Position numbers and translations under genes: made by a program. The notes under the pieces were generated by a model. That model was given only the letters and a program-made list of their open reading frames with translations. It ran no database searches and was not told the DNA's origin. 32,820 nucleotides of DNA from Glycomyces dulcitolivorans (GTDB lineage: Bacteria; Actinomycetota; Actinomycetes; Mycobacteriales; Micromonosporaceae), in NCBI RefSeq assembly GCF_003265355.1, contig NZ_QFRW01000095.1, forward strand, positions 1 through 32,820, in the 5' to 3' direction. Position 1 is the stretch's first letter. Each line of letters starts with the position of its first letter. Shown here one piece after another: positions 15,444 to 22,262 of this stretch.

Positions 15444-16817
15444 CTACCGGGAATGGGCGAGGACGCCCTTGACGGCGGCCTCGACCGCCTCGGCCCGCCG
15501 CAGGTTCTCGGGCCGGGCGAGCCCGTAGTTCCCGCGCAGCGTGGTCGCCTCGTACTCGGTGCGGAAGCGGCCCTTGGCCTGGAGGATCGGCACGACGGTG
15601 TCGACGAACGCCTCCAGGCCCGAGGGCAGGACGGCGGGCATGATGTTGAACCCGTCGGCCGCGCCGTTGTCGGCCCAGTCCAGGATCGCGTCGGCGACCT
15701 GCTCGGGCGTCCCGGTGAAGGTCCGGTGCCCCCGGCCCCCGCCCAGGCGCCCGATCAGCTGGCGCACCGTCAGGTGCTCGCGGCGGGCGAGGTCGACGAT
15801 GAGCGTGAAGCGGCTCTTGGCCCCCTCGATCTCGTCCTCCGTCGGCAGGACCGCCGGCAGCTCCCTGTCGAGGTCCAGTTCGGACGGGTCGAGCTTGAGC
15901 TGCTTGGCGAGGTTGTTCAGCGCGTACTCGGGGACGATGAGCCGGTCCAGCTCCTCCTCCAAGAGGCGCGCCTCGGCCTCGGTCGATCCCAGGACCGGGA
16001 CGATCCCCGGCAGGACCAGCACCGCGTCGGGGTCGCGCCCGGCCGCGGCGGCGCGGGCCTTGATGTCGGCGTAGAACGCCTGTGCCTCCTCGATGGTCTG
16101 CCAGGCGGTGAAGATCGCCTCGGCGTGGTTGGCCGCGAACGACTTCCCGTCCTCGGAGGACCCGGCCTGCACCAGCAGGGGGTGGCCCTGCGGGGTGCGG
16201 GGGACGTTGAGCGCGCCGGCGACCTGGAAGTGCTCGCCCGCGTGGGCCGCGGGGTACAGCAGCCGGTCGTCGCCCCACAGGCCCTCCTCCTTGTCGGCCA
16301 GGACCGCCTTGTCGTCCCAGGAGTCCCACAGCTTCTTGGCGACCTGGAGGAACTCCTCCGCCCGCGCATACCGCGCCGAGTGCGAGGGGAGTTCGTCGAG
16401 GTTGAAGTTGCGGGCCGCGTCCAAGGTCGCGGTGGTGACGATGTTCCAGCCCACGCGCCCGCCGGAGATGTGGTCGATCGAGGCGAAGCGCCGGGCGAGG
16501 TTGTACGGCTCGTTGTAGGTCGTCGAGGCCGTGGCGATGAGCCCGATGTGCGTCGTCAGGGCCGCGATGGCCGCCAGGACCACCGTCGGCTCCAGCGACC
16601 CGGAGGGCCGGCGCCCGATCGTGCCCCACAGCGACGGCGAGTCGGCGAAGAAGATCGAGTCCAGCTTGCCCCGCTCGGCGGTCTGCGCCAGCCGCGTGTA
16701 GTGCGCGATCGAGGTCGTCGAGTGCGGGTCGGACTCGGGGAGCCGCCAGGACGCCTCGTGGTGCCCGGTGCTCATCAGGAACGCGTTGAGGTGCAGCTTC
16801 TTCGGCTCAGCGGTCAT
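15444..16817 (-). CDS. LLM-class flavin monooxygenase, NtaA/SnaA/DszA type
   Basis: A 457-residue bacterial-luciferase-like monooxygenase. It carries the N-terminal FFADSPSLWG, the core SGGRVGWNIVTT, PLLVQAGSSEDGKSFAANHAEAIF and GHRTFTGTPEQVAD motifs of the NtaA/SnaA/SoxA (DszA) branch, and the full length of that branch; it is not the shorter SsuD type. Such enzymes use reduced FMN and oxygen to cleave C-S or C-N bonds. The operon supplies an importer and two flavin reductases, so it is likely to liberate sulfur from an imported organosulfur compound. Candidates are sulfones, sulfonates, thioether-type or S-alkylated cysteine compounds; the sequence does not decide. ATG 16817 overlaps the ATPase stop in an ATGA junction. 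It is the last gene of the operon. Confidence 0.92.
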   Translation of the reverse strand: MTAEPKKLHLNAFLMSTGHHEASWRLPESDPHSTTSIAHYTRLAQTAERGKLDSIFFADSPSLWGTIGRRPSGSLEPTVVLAAIAALTTHIGLIATASTTYNEPYNLARRFASIDHISGGRVGWNIVTTATLDAARNFNLDELPSHSARYARAEEFLQVAKKLWDSWDDKAVLADKEEGLWGDDRLLYPAAHAGEHFQVAGALNVPRTPQGHPLLVQAGSSEDGKSFAANHAEAIFTAWQTIEEAQAFYADIKARAAAAGRDPDAVLVLPGIVPVLGSTEAEARLLEEELDRLIVPEYALNNLAKQLKLDPSELDLDRELPAVLPTEDEIEGAKSRFTLIVDLARREHLTVRQLIGRLGGGRGHRTFTGTPEQVADAILDWADNGAADGFNIMPAVLPSGLEAFVDTVVPILQAKGRFRTEYEATTLRGNYGLARPENLRRAEAVEAAVKGVLAHSR

Positions 16818-17572
16818 GATTCCTCCACTTTGATCTCGACGCCGCCGGCGAGGCCGAGGGCGGCGAGCAGTTCGGTGCGGACGGCCGCGAACGCGGGGTC
16901 CGAGGGGTCGCGGGTGCCGTCGAGGTCGATGCGGCGCTCATGTCTCACCACGCCGTGGTCGAGCACCAGCACCCGGTCGGCCAGGACGATCGCCTCGTCC
17001 ACGTCGTGCGTCACGAGCAGCACCGCGGGACGGTGCCGCTCGTACAGGGCCCTGAGCAGTCCGTGCATCTTGATGCGCGTCAACGCGTCCAGGGCCCCGA
17101 AGGGCTCGTCGGCCAGCAGCAGTTCGGGTTCGCGCACCAGCGACCGCGCCAGGGCGACGCGCTGCTGCTCGCCGCCGGACAGCTCCCGGGGCCAGGCCCG
17201 CTCGCGTCCGGCGAGCCCGACCTCGGCCAGGGCCTCCTTGCCGCGCTTGACCGCGCCGCTTCCTTGGAGTCCGAGGACGACGTTGCGCAGGACCCGCTGC
17301 CACGGCAGCAGCCGGGAGTCCTGGAACACCACCGAGACCTGCTCGGGCACCAGGATGTCCCCGGTCCCCGACGCGTCCTGGTCGAGCCCGGCCAGGGCCC
17401 GCAGGAGCGTGGACTTGCCCGAACCGGACCGGCCCAGGAGCGCGACGAACTCGCCGGCCTCGATGGTCAGGTCCAGGCCCGACAGGACGGGGCGGTCGTC
17501 GGTGAAGGAGCGGTGGAGGTCGCGGATCTGCACGGCCGCGGTGGCCGTCAGTCCTCCAGGGTGCGCCGCCAT
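16814..17572 (-). CDS. ABC importer ATPase, SsuB-like (system C)
   Basis: A 252-residue ABC ATPase with Walker A GRSGSGKST, Q-loop VVFQDSRLLPW, signature LSGGEQQRVALARSL, Walker B LLLADEPFGALD and switch LLVTHD. The C terminus (about 205-252) is a short, variable regulatory extension. ATG 17572 follows AAGGAGGG at good spacing and lies within the end of the permease gene (25-bp overlap), so the two proteins are coupled. It serves permease 17548-18435 and binding protein 18435-19499. It is close in wording to the system B ATPase (the same DSRLLPW loop), which suggests that systems B and C arose by duplication. Confidence 0.91.
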   Translation of the reverse strand: MAAHPGGLTATAAVQIRDLHRSFTDDRPVLSGLDLTIEAGEFVALLGRSGSGKSTLLRALAGLDQDASGTGDILVPEQVSVVFQDSRLLPWQRVLRNVVLGLQGSGAVKRGKEALAEVGLAGRERAWPRELSGGEQQRVALARSLVREPELLLADEPFGALDALTRIKMHGLLRALYERHRPAVLLVTHDVDEAIVLADRVLVLDHGVVRHERRIDLDGTRDPSDPAFAAVRTELLAALGLAGGVEIKVEES

Positions 17573-18435
17573 GACAGGGCCCTCCTTTGGATCAAGCGGA
17601 CGACGGTGTCGGAGGCGAGCCCCAGGAGCGCGTACAGGACCAGGCCCACGATGATCACGTCGGTCTGCCCGTACGTCCCGGCCAGCAGCATCATGTACCC
17701 GATGCCGCTGGTGGCGTTGACCTGCTCGACCACGACCAGCGACAGCCACGAGGAGGTGACGGCGAACCGCATGCCCAGCAGGAACCCCGGGAGCGCCCCG
17801 GGCAGGACCACCCGGCCGACGAACGCGGCCGGCTTGAGCCGCAGCGTCTCGGCCAGTTCGGCGTAGCGCCCGTCGATCGAGCGCAGCCCGTTGTGGGTGT
17901 GGATGTAGATCGGGATGAGCACGCCGAGCGCGATCGTGATGATCTTCATCCGCTCGTCGATGCCGAACCACAGCAACAGGAGCGGCAGCAGCGCGAGGTT
18001 GGGGATGGACCGCTTGATCTGCACCGGTCCGTCCACGATCGCCTCGCCCCAGCGGCTCAGCCCGGACACGAGCGCGAGGACGAGCCCGGCGAGGACGCCG
18101 AAGACGAGTCCGAGCGCGAACCGCCGCGCCGACACCAGGAGGTCGGGGCCCAGTCGCCCGGACTCCCACAGGTCCCACGCGGTCGTGACCACGGTCCACG
18201 GTGCGGTGAGGACGCGCGGGTCGATCCAGCCCTGGGCCGAGCCCCAGATCCACACGCCCAGCAGCAGGAGCGGGCCGATGAGGTAGCCGAGCTTGATCGG
18301 CTTGCCCGGGCCCAGGCGGCGCTTGCCCCTCGGGCGCGAGGCGCGGCCGGCGGCCAGCTCCTCGTCGTCCACGGGCGGTACGACGGCGGGTGCCGCCGTC
18401 TCAGTCTTCGCAGTGCCCTTGACTACGGCGGTCAT
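17548..18435 (-). CDS. ABC importer permease, SsuC-like (system C)
   Basis: A 295-residue permease. Residues 1-48 are a hydrophilic, basic N-terminal tail (RASRPRGKRRLGPGK) longer than usual, followed by six predicted helices. The ATPase-docking loop reads AELAETLRLKPAAFVGRVVLPGALPGFLLG, and the end is LALYALLG-like (YALLGLASDTVVRLIQRRALSW), nearly the same as the system B permease. The start ATG 18435 shares one base with the stop of the binding-protein gene (TGATG). The similarity to the permease at 11555-12376 supports a shared ancestor. Confidence 0.9.
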   Translation of the reverse strand: MTAVVKGTAKTETAAPAVVPPVDDEELAAGRASRPRGKRRLGPGKPIKLGYLIGPLLLLGVWIWGSAQGWIDPRVLTAPWTVVTTAWDLWESGRLGPDLLVSARRFALGLVFGVLAGLVLALVSGLSRWGEAIVDGPVQIKRSIPNLALLPLLLLWFGIDERMKIITIALGVLIPIYIHTHNGLRSIDGRYAELAETLRLKPAAFVGRVVLPGALPGFLLGMRFAVTSSWLSLVVVEQVNATSGIGYMMLLAGTYGQTDVIIVGLVLYALLGLASDTVVRLIQRRALSWRRTLED

Positions 18436-19499
18436 CACGCACCGCCGTCGCCGTACTCGGCGATGCCCTCGGCCACGAGCGGCTCGAAGCGCCGGTCGTA
18501 CAGGTCCTCGGCGTCGAGCACCTCGTTGCCGGTGCCCTCGGCGACGATCTGGATCGTCTCCTGGTGGCGCTCGATGGTCTCGTCCCAGGTCGCGGGGAAG
18601 TCCGGCTCGCCCTCGCGGTCGAACAGGTACTCCCCGTCCTCGGCCGACAGGCCCTCGTGCTCGACGTACCAGGCGTTGATCCACTCCTCGCGGTTCGCCC
18701 GGGTCCACAGCTTCGCCGCGCCCCACAGGCGCACGTACTCGGCGATGGCCGCGGCCTTGTCGGCGTCTTCGAGGACCTCCACGGGCGCGTACAGCACCCA
18801 CGGGTCGTCGCGCAGGCCGTGCGGGATCGTCGTCGCCCCGTCCGCACCGTACTTGTTCACATAGGACTTCACCTGGGTGCCGCCGATCGGCGCCACGTCG
18901 ACCTCGTTGCCCGCCAGGGCGTTCGAGTACGTGTCGGCGGTGGACGGCAGCTCGACGAGCTCGACGTCGTCCTGGGTCAGCCCGGCGGCGTCGAGCACCC
19001 GCAGGATCAGCGCGCCCTGGGCCTGCCCGGGGGAGTAGGCGATCCGCTTGCCCGCGAGGTCCTCGATGGACGCCACGTCGACGCCGGGTGCGACCCCGAG
19101 GTCGTAGATCGGGTGCTCCAGCGGGTCGATGCGCCCGGCGGCGGCCACGATCCGCGTCGGCAGGCCCGTCCAGTTGGTGTGGATCGGCGGGATGTCGGCC
19201 ACCGAGGAGATGTCGAGGGACTTGGCGCGGAACGCCTCGGCGGACTTGGGCCCGCCGGAGATGTTCGCCCACTCCACCTCGAAGGTCAGCAGGGACACCA
19301 GCCCCGACAGCTCGAACGCGAGCTGCTGGGACGGGTCGCCGATGACGAGCCTGGTGCCCTCGGGCACCGCGGTCGGCAGGTCGGCGTCGGCCGCGAGCAG
19401 CGGGCCCGCGTCCTCTTCGGAGCAGGCGGCGAGGGCCAGCGCGGCGACGGCGGGCGCGCCCGCCAGGAGGGTTCGTCGGGTGGTCTTCTTGGACGGCAT
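18435..19499 (-). CDS. ABC importer substrate-binding lipoprotein (system C)
   Basis: A 354-residue periplasmic-type binding lipoprotein. It has a twin-arginine motif (TTRRTLLAG) and lipobox LAAC with C26. The mature protein starts after an acidic linker with TRLVIGDPSQQLAFELSGL and contains the sulfonate/nitrate-binding-protein features SLDISSVADIPPIHTNWTG, IEDLAGKRIAYSPGQAQGALILRVL and VDVAPIGGTQVKSYVNKYG. It diverges from the system A and B binding proteins in the first lobe, so it probably takes a different ligand. The neighbouring LLM monooxygenase suggests a substrate whose sulfur is released by oxidation. It lies 42 bp after the flavin reductase gene and is followed directly by its permease. 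Confidence 0.86.
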   Translation of the reverse strand: MPSKKTTRRTLLAGAPAVAALALAACSEEDAGPLLAADADLPTAVPEGTRLVIGDPSQQLAFELSGLVSLLTFEVEWANISGGPKSAEAFRAKSLDISSVADIPPIHTNWTGLPTRIVAAAGRIDPLEHPIYDLGVAPGVDVASIEDLAGKRIAYSPGQAQGALILRVLDAAGLTQDDVELVELPSTADTYSNALAGNEVDVAPIGGTQVKSYVNKYGADGATTIPHGLRDDPWVLYAPVEVLEDADKAAAIAEYVRLWGAAKLWTRANREEWINAWYVEHEGLSAEDGEYLFDREGEPDFPATWDETIERHQETIQIVAEGTGNEVLDAEDLYDRRFEPLVAEGIAEYGDGGA

Positions 19500-19541
19500 G
19501 GGGATGGGCCTTTCGGATTCGAGGAGCGGAGGAAGCGGAGG

Positions 19542-20042
19542 TCAGTCGAGGGGGGCGGCGGCGCAGTAGCCGCCGGCGTGGTAGACGAGCGGCTCGTGGT
19601 CGCCGCCGGTGGCGGCGTCGACGACCAGGGCCAGGACGATGTGGTGGTCGCCGGCCTCGATGCGGTCGGTGACGACGGCCCGCAGGTGCGCGGGGGCGTC
19701 GGCGAGCACCGGCTCGCCGGTGTCCAGGCGCGACCAGGCGGTGCCGGAGAAGCGGTCGATGCCGCTGGTGGCGAACCGGGTCGCGATGGCGTGCTGCTCG
19801 GCGGACAGGAAGTTCACCGTCAGGCTCTCGGTGTCGCGGACCGCCGGCCACGCCGAGGAGGTCGAGGCGATCGCGAACGACACCAGCGGCGGGTCGAGCG
19901 AGACCGAGGTGAGCGAGGTGGCGGTGAACCCGGCCGGGCCGTCCCCGGGGTCGGCGAGCACCACGGTGACGCCGGCGGGATGGGCCCGGAACAGGGACCG
20001 GAACGAGGCCGCCTCGACGCCCGCGTGCAGTTGCGTGCTCAT
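19542..20042 (-). CDS. Flavin reductase-like domain protein (HpaC/DszD-type)
   Basis: A 166-residue split-barrel flavin reductase. FRSLFRAHPAGVTVVLAD and GFTATSLTSVSLDPPLVSFAIAS are the classical flavin-binding strands, with LTVNFLSAEQ and the histidine-containing AGDHHIVLALVVDA near the C terminus. It makes free reduced FMN (or FAD) with NAD(P)H for a two-component monooxygenase; the LLM enzyme of the same operon is the natural partner. ATG 20042 overlaps the stop of the SsuE-like gene (ATGA). The operon thus encodes two unrelated reductases, which is unusual for a single monooxygenase. Confidence 0.88.
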   Translation of the reverse strand: MSTQLHAGVEAASFRSLFRAHPAGVTVVLADPGDGPAGFTATSLTSVSLDPPLVSFAIASTSSAWPAVRDTESLTVNFLSAEQHAIATRFATSGIDRFSGTAWSRLDTGEPVLADAPAHLRAVVTDRIEAGDHHIVLALVVDAATGGDHEPLVYHAGGYCAAAPLD

Positions 20043-20554
20043 GCCTTCGCCTCCGCGCCCGCGATCGCGGCCAGGACCGGCAAGTGCGCGCCCGTCCACT
20101 TCGCCAGGTGCGCGTCCAGCTCCGGGAGCTCCTTCTCCCGCAGTGCGAGCGAGGGCACCGGCAGGCTCGCGCCGAGTTCGGCGAGGACCGGGCGCAGCTG
20201 GAGGTCGGCGAGGAACCGGTGCTCGGCGGAGGCCGCGATCGTCACCGGGACGGCCACGGTCCCTTCGAGAGCGCCCGGCGGGAGCTGGTCGAGGAAGAGC
20301 TTGAGGAGGCCGGTGTAGCTGGCCTTGTAGACGGGCGTGCCGACCACGAGCACCCGGGCGCCGCGGACGCGGGCCTCGGCGTGGTCGAAGCCGGGCGGCT
20401 CGATCCCGTCCAGGTAGAGCTCGGCGAGGTCGATCGAGGCGGTCTTGGCCTCGGGGCCGGCGATGGCGGCGGCCAGGGCCTCGGCGGTGGTCAGGGTGCG
20501 CGACAGGCGCTTGGGGTTGCCGACCACTGTGGTCACGCTGATGCTGTCGGTCAC
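20039..20554 (-). CDS. ssuE: NADPH-dependent FMN reductase, SsuE-like
   Basis: A 171-residue flavodoxin-fold reductase: TTVVGNPKRLSRTLTTAEAL is the FMN phosphate loop and VGTPVYKASYTGLLKLFLDQLP the second flavin loop, both near-identical in kind to SsuE. It reduces FMN with NADPH for the flavin monooxygenase of the operon. I chose GTG 20554, which has AAGGA at 7 nt; an ATG 36 nt upstream (20590) would add 12 residues without a better ribosome site. It is the first structural gene after a leader peptide (20720-20806) and a 165-nt untranslated C-rich region. Confidence 0.85.
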   Translation of the reverse strand: MTDSISVTTVVGNPKRLSRTLTTAEALAAAIAGPEAKTASIDLAELYLDGIEPPGFDHAEARVRGARVLVVGTPVYKASYTGLLKLFLDQLPPGALEGTVAVPVTIAASAEHRFLADLQLRPVLAELGASLPVPSLALREKELPELDAHLAKWTGAHLPVLAAIAGAEAKA

Positions 20555-20586
20555 GGTGCAGTCCTTACGGTGGGTAGCGTGCGAGG

Positions 20587-20608
20587 GCACGCCCGCAGGA
20601 GGGCGTGC
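20587..20608 (-). other. Leader hairpin ahead of the ssuE-like gene
   Basis: An 8-bp GC stem (20587-20594 with 20601-20608) with a 6-nt loop lies in the untranslated stretch between leader peptide and structural gene. The stretch from 20555 to 20719 is C-rich and G-poor in the transcript, which suits Rho loading. The hairpin could be an attenuator element. Confidence 0.4.
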
Positions 20609-20719
20609 TGGAGGGAGACCCGCTGGGGCCCTTGGGGGAACGGTGCCGCGACAGACGGCGGCGGGGAATGCGGTGTGAAGATGTGCGAGTCGGAAGCGGC
20701 CCCGGGGGGCGGGTCCCGA

Positions 20720-20806
20720 CTAGCGCATTCGCGGTCGACAGAGGGCGCTGGCGGCGCGCATCTGATCGATTTCGCGCCGCCGCGTCAGAAGGCTGGCGGA
20801 CGTCAT
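20720..20806 (-). CDS. Sulfur leader peptide 1 (28 residues)
   Basis: An ATG-started frame of 28 codons ending in TAG. Its middle reads TRRREIDQMRAASALCRPR, which matches the actinobacterial 'putative leader peptide' pattern RR-H-I-D-x-x-R-x-x-S-x-x-C-R found before sulfur-metabolism operons. The single cysteine (C23) is near the end, so ribosome progress there could report cysteinyl-tRNA supply. A TAGTGT -10-like element (20814-20819) ends 7 nt before the ATG, so the message is probably leaderless. It precedes the SsuE-like gene by 165 nt and lies right behind operator site B. I infer a cysteine-responsive attenuator; the peptide pattern is directly visible. Confidence 0.78.
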   Translation of the reverse strand: MTSASLLTRRREIDQMRAASALCRPRMR

Positions 20807-20813
20807 GCCGACA

Positions 20814-20819
20814 ACACTA
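20814..20819 (-). promoter_or_regulatory. Candidate -10 element of the ssuE operon
   Basis: TAGTGT read on the minus strand, 7 nt before the leader ATG. The expected -35 region falls inside operator site B (20827-20845), consistent with repression by steric block. No good TTGACA match is visible. Confidence 0.45.
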
Positions 20820-20826
20820 TCAGTAT

Positions 20827-20845
20827 TCCTATAGAAATACTAGGA
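20827..20845. promoter_or_regulatory. Sulfur operator, 19-bp inverted repeat (site B)
   Basis: TCCTATAGAAATACTAGGA: half-sites TCCTA(T) and (C)TAGGA separated by 7 nt. It lies 4 bp beyond the end of the winged-helix gene and directly upstream of the leader peptide 1 promoter. It shares layout and half-sites with sites C and D. The likely ligand is the Rrf2 protein encoded at 21682-22137. Confidence 0.7.
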
Positions 20846-20849
20846 TTTC

Positions 20850-21416
20850 TTAGATGCTGAGAACCCGGTCCTGGTCGGCGTACCCCGCCGGGCTGGTCCG
20901 GTACTCCACGTCGCGGCTGCGCGTGAACCGGTAGCCGACCCCGCGCACGGTCGAGACGAGCACGTCGAACTCGGCGAGCTTGGCCCGCAGGCGCCGCACG
21001 TGGACGTCGACGGTGCGCCCCGGCAGCCCCGTGTCCGGTGTCTCCCAGACGTACTGGAGCAGCTCGGTGCGGGTGTGGACCATCCCGGGGTGCCGGGCCA
21101 GGAACGCCAGCAGCTCGAATTCGAGCCGGGTCAGGGCCACGACCTGGCCGTGGATGGTCACCTCGCGCCCGGCGGTGTCGATGACGAGCGCGGGCGCGAC
21201 GGCCGGGGCCTCGGCGACCGGCTCGGACGGAAGCGCCTGCGCCCCTTCGGCGGAGACGGCGACCCGCCCGCCGCCCTGCGCGAGCACGCCGAGCGCCGCG
21301 GTGAGGCGGCGCGCCAGGCGCGGGTCGTCGGCGGGGATCTCGACGGTGACGGTGATGGTCGCGGTGCCGGTGCGGCGGTGGGCCGGAGGGCGGGTGCGGG
21401 TCTGGACGGGAGTCAT
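20850..21416 (-). CDS. Receiver-less winged-helix (OmpR-type) regulator
   Basis: A 188-residue DNA-binding protein. Residues about 79-165 form an OmpR/PhoB-type winged helix: VIDTAGREVTIHGQVVALTRLEFELLAFL, then RTVDVHVRRLRAKLAEF as recognition helix and STVRGVGYRFTR as the wing. No phosphorylatable receiver domain precedes it; instead residues 17-60 form a small alpha/beta segment (TATITVTVEIPADDPRLARRLTAAL). ATG 21416 follows GAAGGCGC. The gene is preceded by leader peptide 2 and lies between the ssuE operon and the divergent rrf2 gene, so it is probably a sulfur-island regulator. The signal it senses is unknown, and the N-terminal domain has no recognisable ligand site. Confidence 0.8.
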   Translation of the reverse strand: MTPVQTRTRPPAHRRTGTATITVTVEIPADDPRLARRLTAALGVLAQGGGRVAVSAEGAQALPSEPVAEAPAVAPALVIDTAGREVTIHGQVVALTRLEFELLAFLARHPGMVHTRTELLQYVWETPDTGLPGRTVDVHVRRLRAKLAEFDVLVSTVRGVGYRFTRSRDVEYRTSPAGYADQDRVLSI

Positions 21417-21481
21417 GGCTGCGCCTTCGTTCGTTCTCGGTGGGATTCCGGGGTGGGCGGCGTCGTCGGGCAGCGCTCTGG

Positions 21482-21601
21482 TCAGCGCACCGCCGCGGGG
21501 GCGTCGCCCGGGCGACACAGCGCGGAGTCCGAACGCGCGAAGTCGATGTGGCGCCTCTTGGTCCACCTCGGCCTCGCCGGTTCGCTGGTGCGGTTCACCA
21601 T
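21482..21601 (-). CDS. Sulfur leader peptide 2 (39 residues)
   Basis: An ATG-started frame of 39 codons ending in TGA, containing TKRRHIDFARSDSALCRPG, the same family pattern as leader peptide 1 with the canonical RRHID. The shared elements are RR-x-x-I-D-x-x-R-x-x-S-A-L-C-R-P, and the frame has one cysteine (C29). It lies 65 nt before the winged-helix gene. A TAGGAT -10-like element (21610-21615, within operator site C) ends 8 nt before the ATG, again fitting a leaderless message. I infer that it couples cysteine supply to expression of the regulator. Confidence 0.76.
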   Translation of the reverse strand: MVNRTSEPARPRWTKRRHIDFARSDSALCRPGDAPAAVR

Positions 21602-21610
21602 GACAGCATA

Positions 21611-21629
21611 TCCTATCGATCAAGTAGGA
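21611..21629. promoter_or_regulatory. Sulfur operator, 19-bp inverted repeat (site C)
   Basis: TCCTATCGATCAAGTAGGA lies between leader peptide 2 (minus strand) and the rrf2 gene (plus strand), 52 nt before the rrf2 start. It overlaps the -10 candidate of the minus-strand transcript and a TAGGAT (21625-21630) that could be a plus-strand -10. It can therefore control both, including rrf2 autoregulation. Confidence 0.72.
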
Positions 21630-21681
21630 TTCAAGTACACGTTCCCATTTGCCCCAGATCACGAGAAGGGAGCCCGCTGCA

Positions 21682-22137
21682 ATGCAGGTCTCCGCTCGCG
21701 GCGAATACGCCGTCCGCATCGCGGTCACGCTGGCCACCGGCCATCCGCGCACCATCTCCGCCAGCTCGCTGGCCGCCGTCCAGGCCCTGCCGCGCAAGTT
21801 CGCGGAGGTGATCCTCGGCGACCTGCGCCGGGCCCACCTCGTCGACAGCGTGCGCGGGGTCGAGGGCGGCTACCGCCTCTCGCGCGAACCCGAGGCCGTC
21901 TCGGTCGGGGAGGTCCTCCGCGCCGTCGACGGCCCCCTGTCCGAGATCCGCGGCCGCCGCCCCGAGGAGACCAGTTACGAAGGGGCCGCGGTGAACCTGC
22001 CGCGGCTGTGGGTCGCCGCGCGTGCCGCCGTCCGCTCGGTCTTCGACGAGGTCTCCCTCGCCCAGGCCGCCACAGGGGAGTTCCCGGTCCGCATCGCCGA
22101 GCTCACCGCCGCCGACGAGGCCTGGATGCCGCGCTGA
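21682..22137 (+). CDS. Rrf2-family regulator without Fe-S cysteines (CymR-like)
   Basis: A 151-residue Rrf2 protein. It opens with the family start MQVSARGEYAVRIAVTLA, followed by the winged helix (ISASSLAAVQALPRKFAEVILGDLRRAHLVDSVRGVEGGYRLSR) and the dimerisation helix from about residue 100 on. It has no cysteine at all, so it cannot carry the Fe-S cluster of IscR or NsrR by cysteine ligation; the Fe-S-free CymR, which represses sulfur genes together with cysteine synthase, is the best analogue. ATG 21682 follows AGAAGGGAG. Operator site C lies upstream and sites A, B and D precede the surrounding sulfur genes. I infer that it is the repressor of this island, perhaps sensing cysteine through a partner protein. 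Confidence 0.85.
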   Translation: MQVSARGEYAVRIAVTLATGHPRTISASSLAAVQALPRKFAEVILGDLRRAHLVDSVRGVEGGYRLSREPEAVSVGEVLRAVDGPLSEIRGRRPEETSYEGAAVNLPRLWVAARAAVRSVFDEVSLAQAATGEFPVRIAELTAADEAWMPR

Positions 22138-22194
22138 GTCCACTGGGGCCGCTTGCGGTTGCGCGGGCGGCGCGCGGGCCGTACCATGCCTATA

Positions 22195-22213
22195 TCCTAT
22201 TGATCCGATAGGA
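22195..22213. promoter_or_regulatory. Sulfur operator, 19-bp inverted repeat (site D)
   Basis: TCCTATTGATCCGATAGGA is the most symmetrical copy: perfect 6-bp half-sites with a 7-nt spacer. It lies 49 nt before the EgtA-like start and 57 nt after the rrf2 stop. Its presence puts the ligase in the same regulon. Confidence 0.75.
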
Positions 22214-22262
22214 ATACTGGACGGCGGGCCGCCCGCCGCCCCTTCCGAGACAGGGAGTCAGC

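Noticed and set aside
20591-20849. SAM or other riboswitch before the ssuE operon
   Set aside because: I looked for the conserved SAM-riboswitch cores and saw none; the region instead encodes a leader peptide and an operator.
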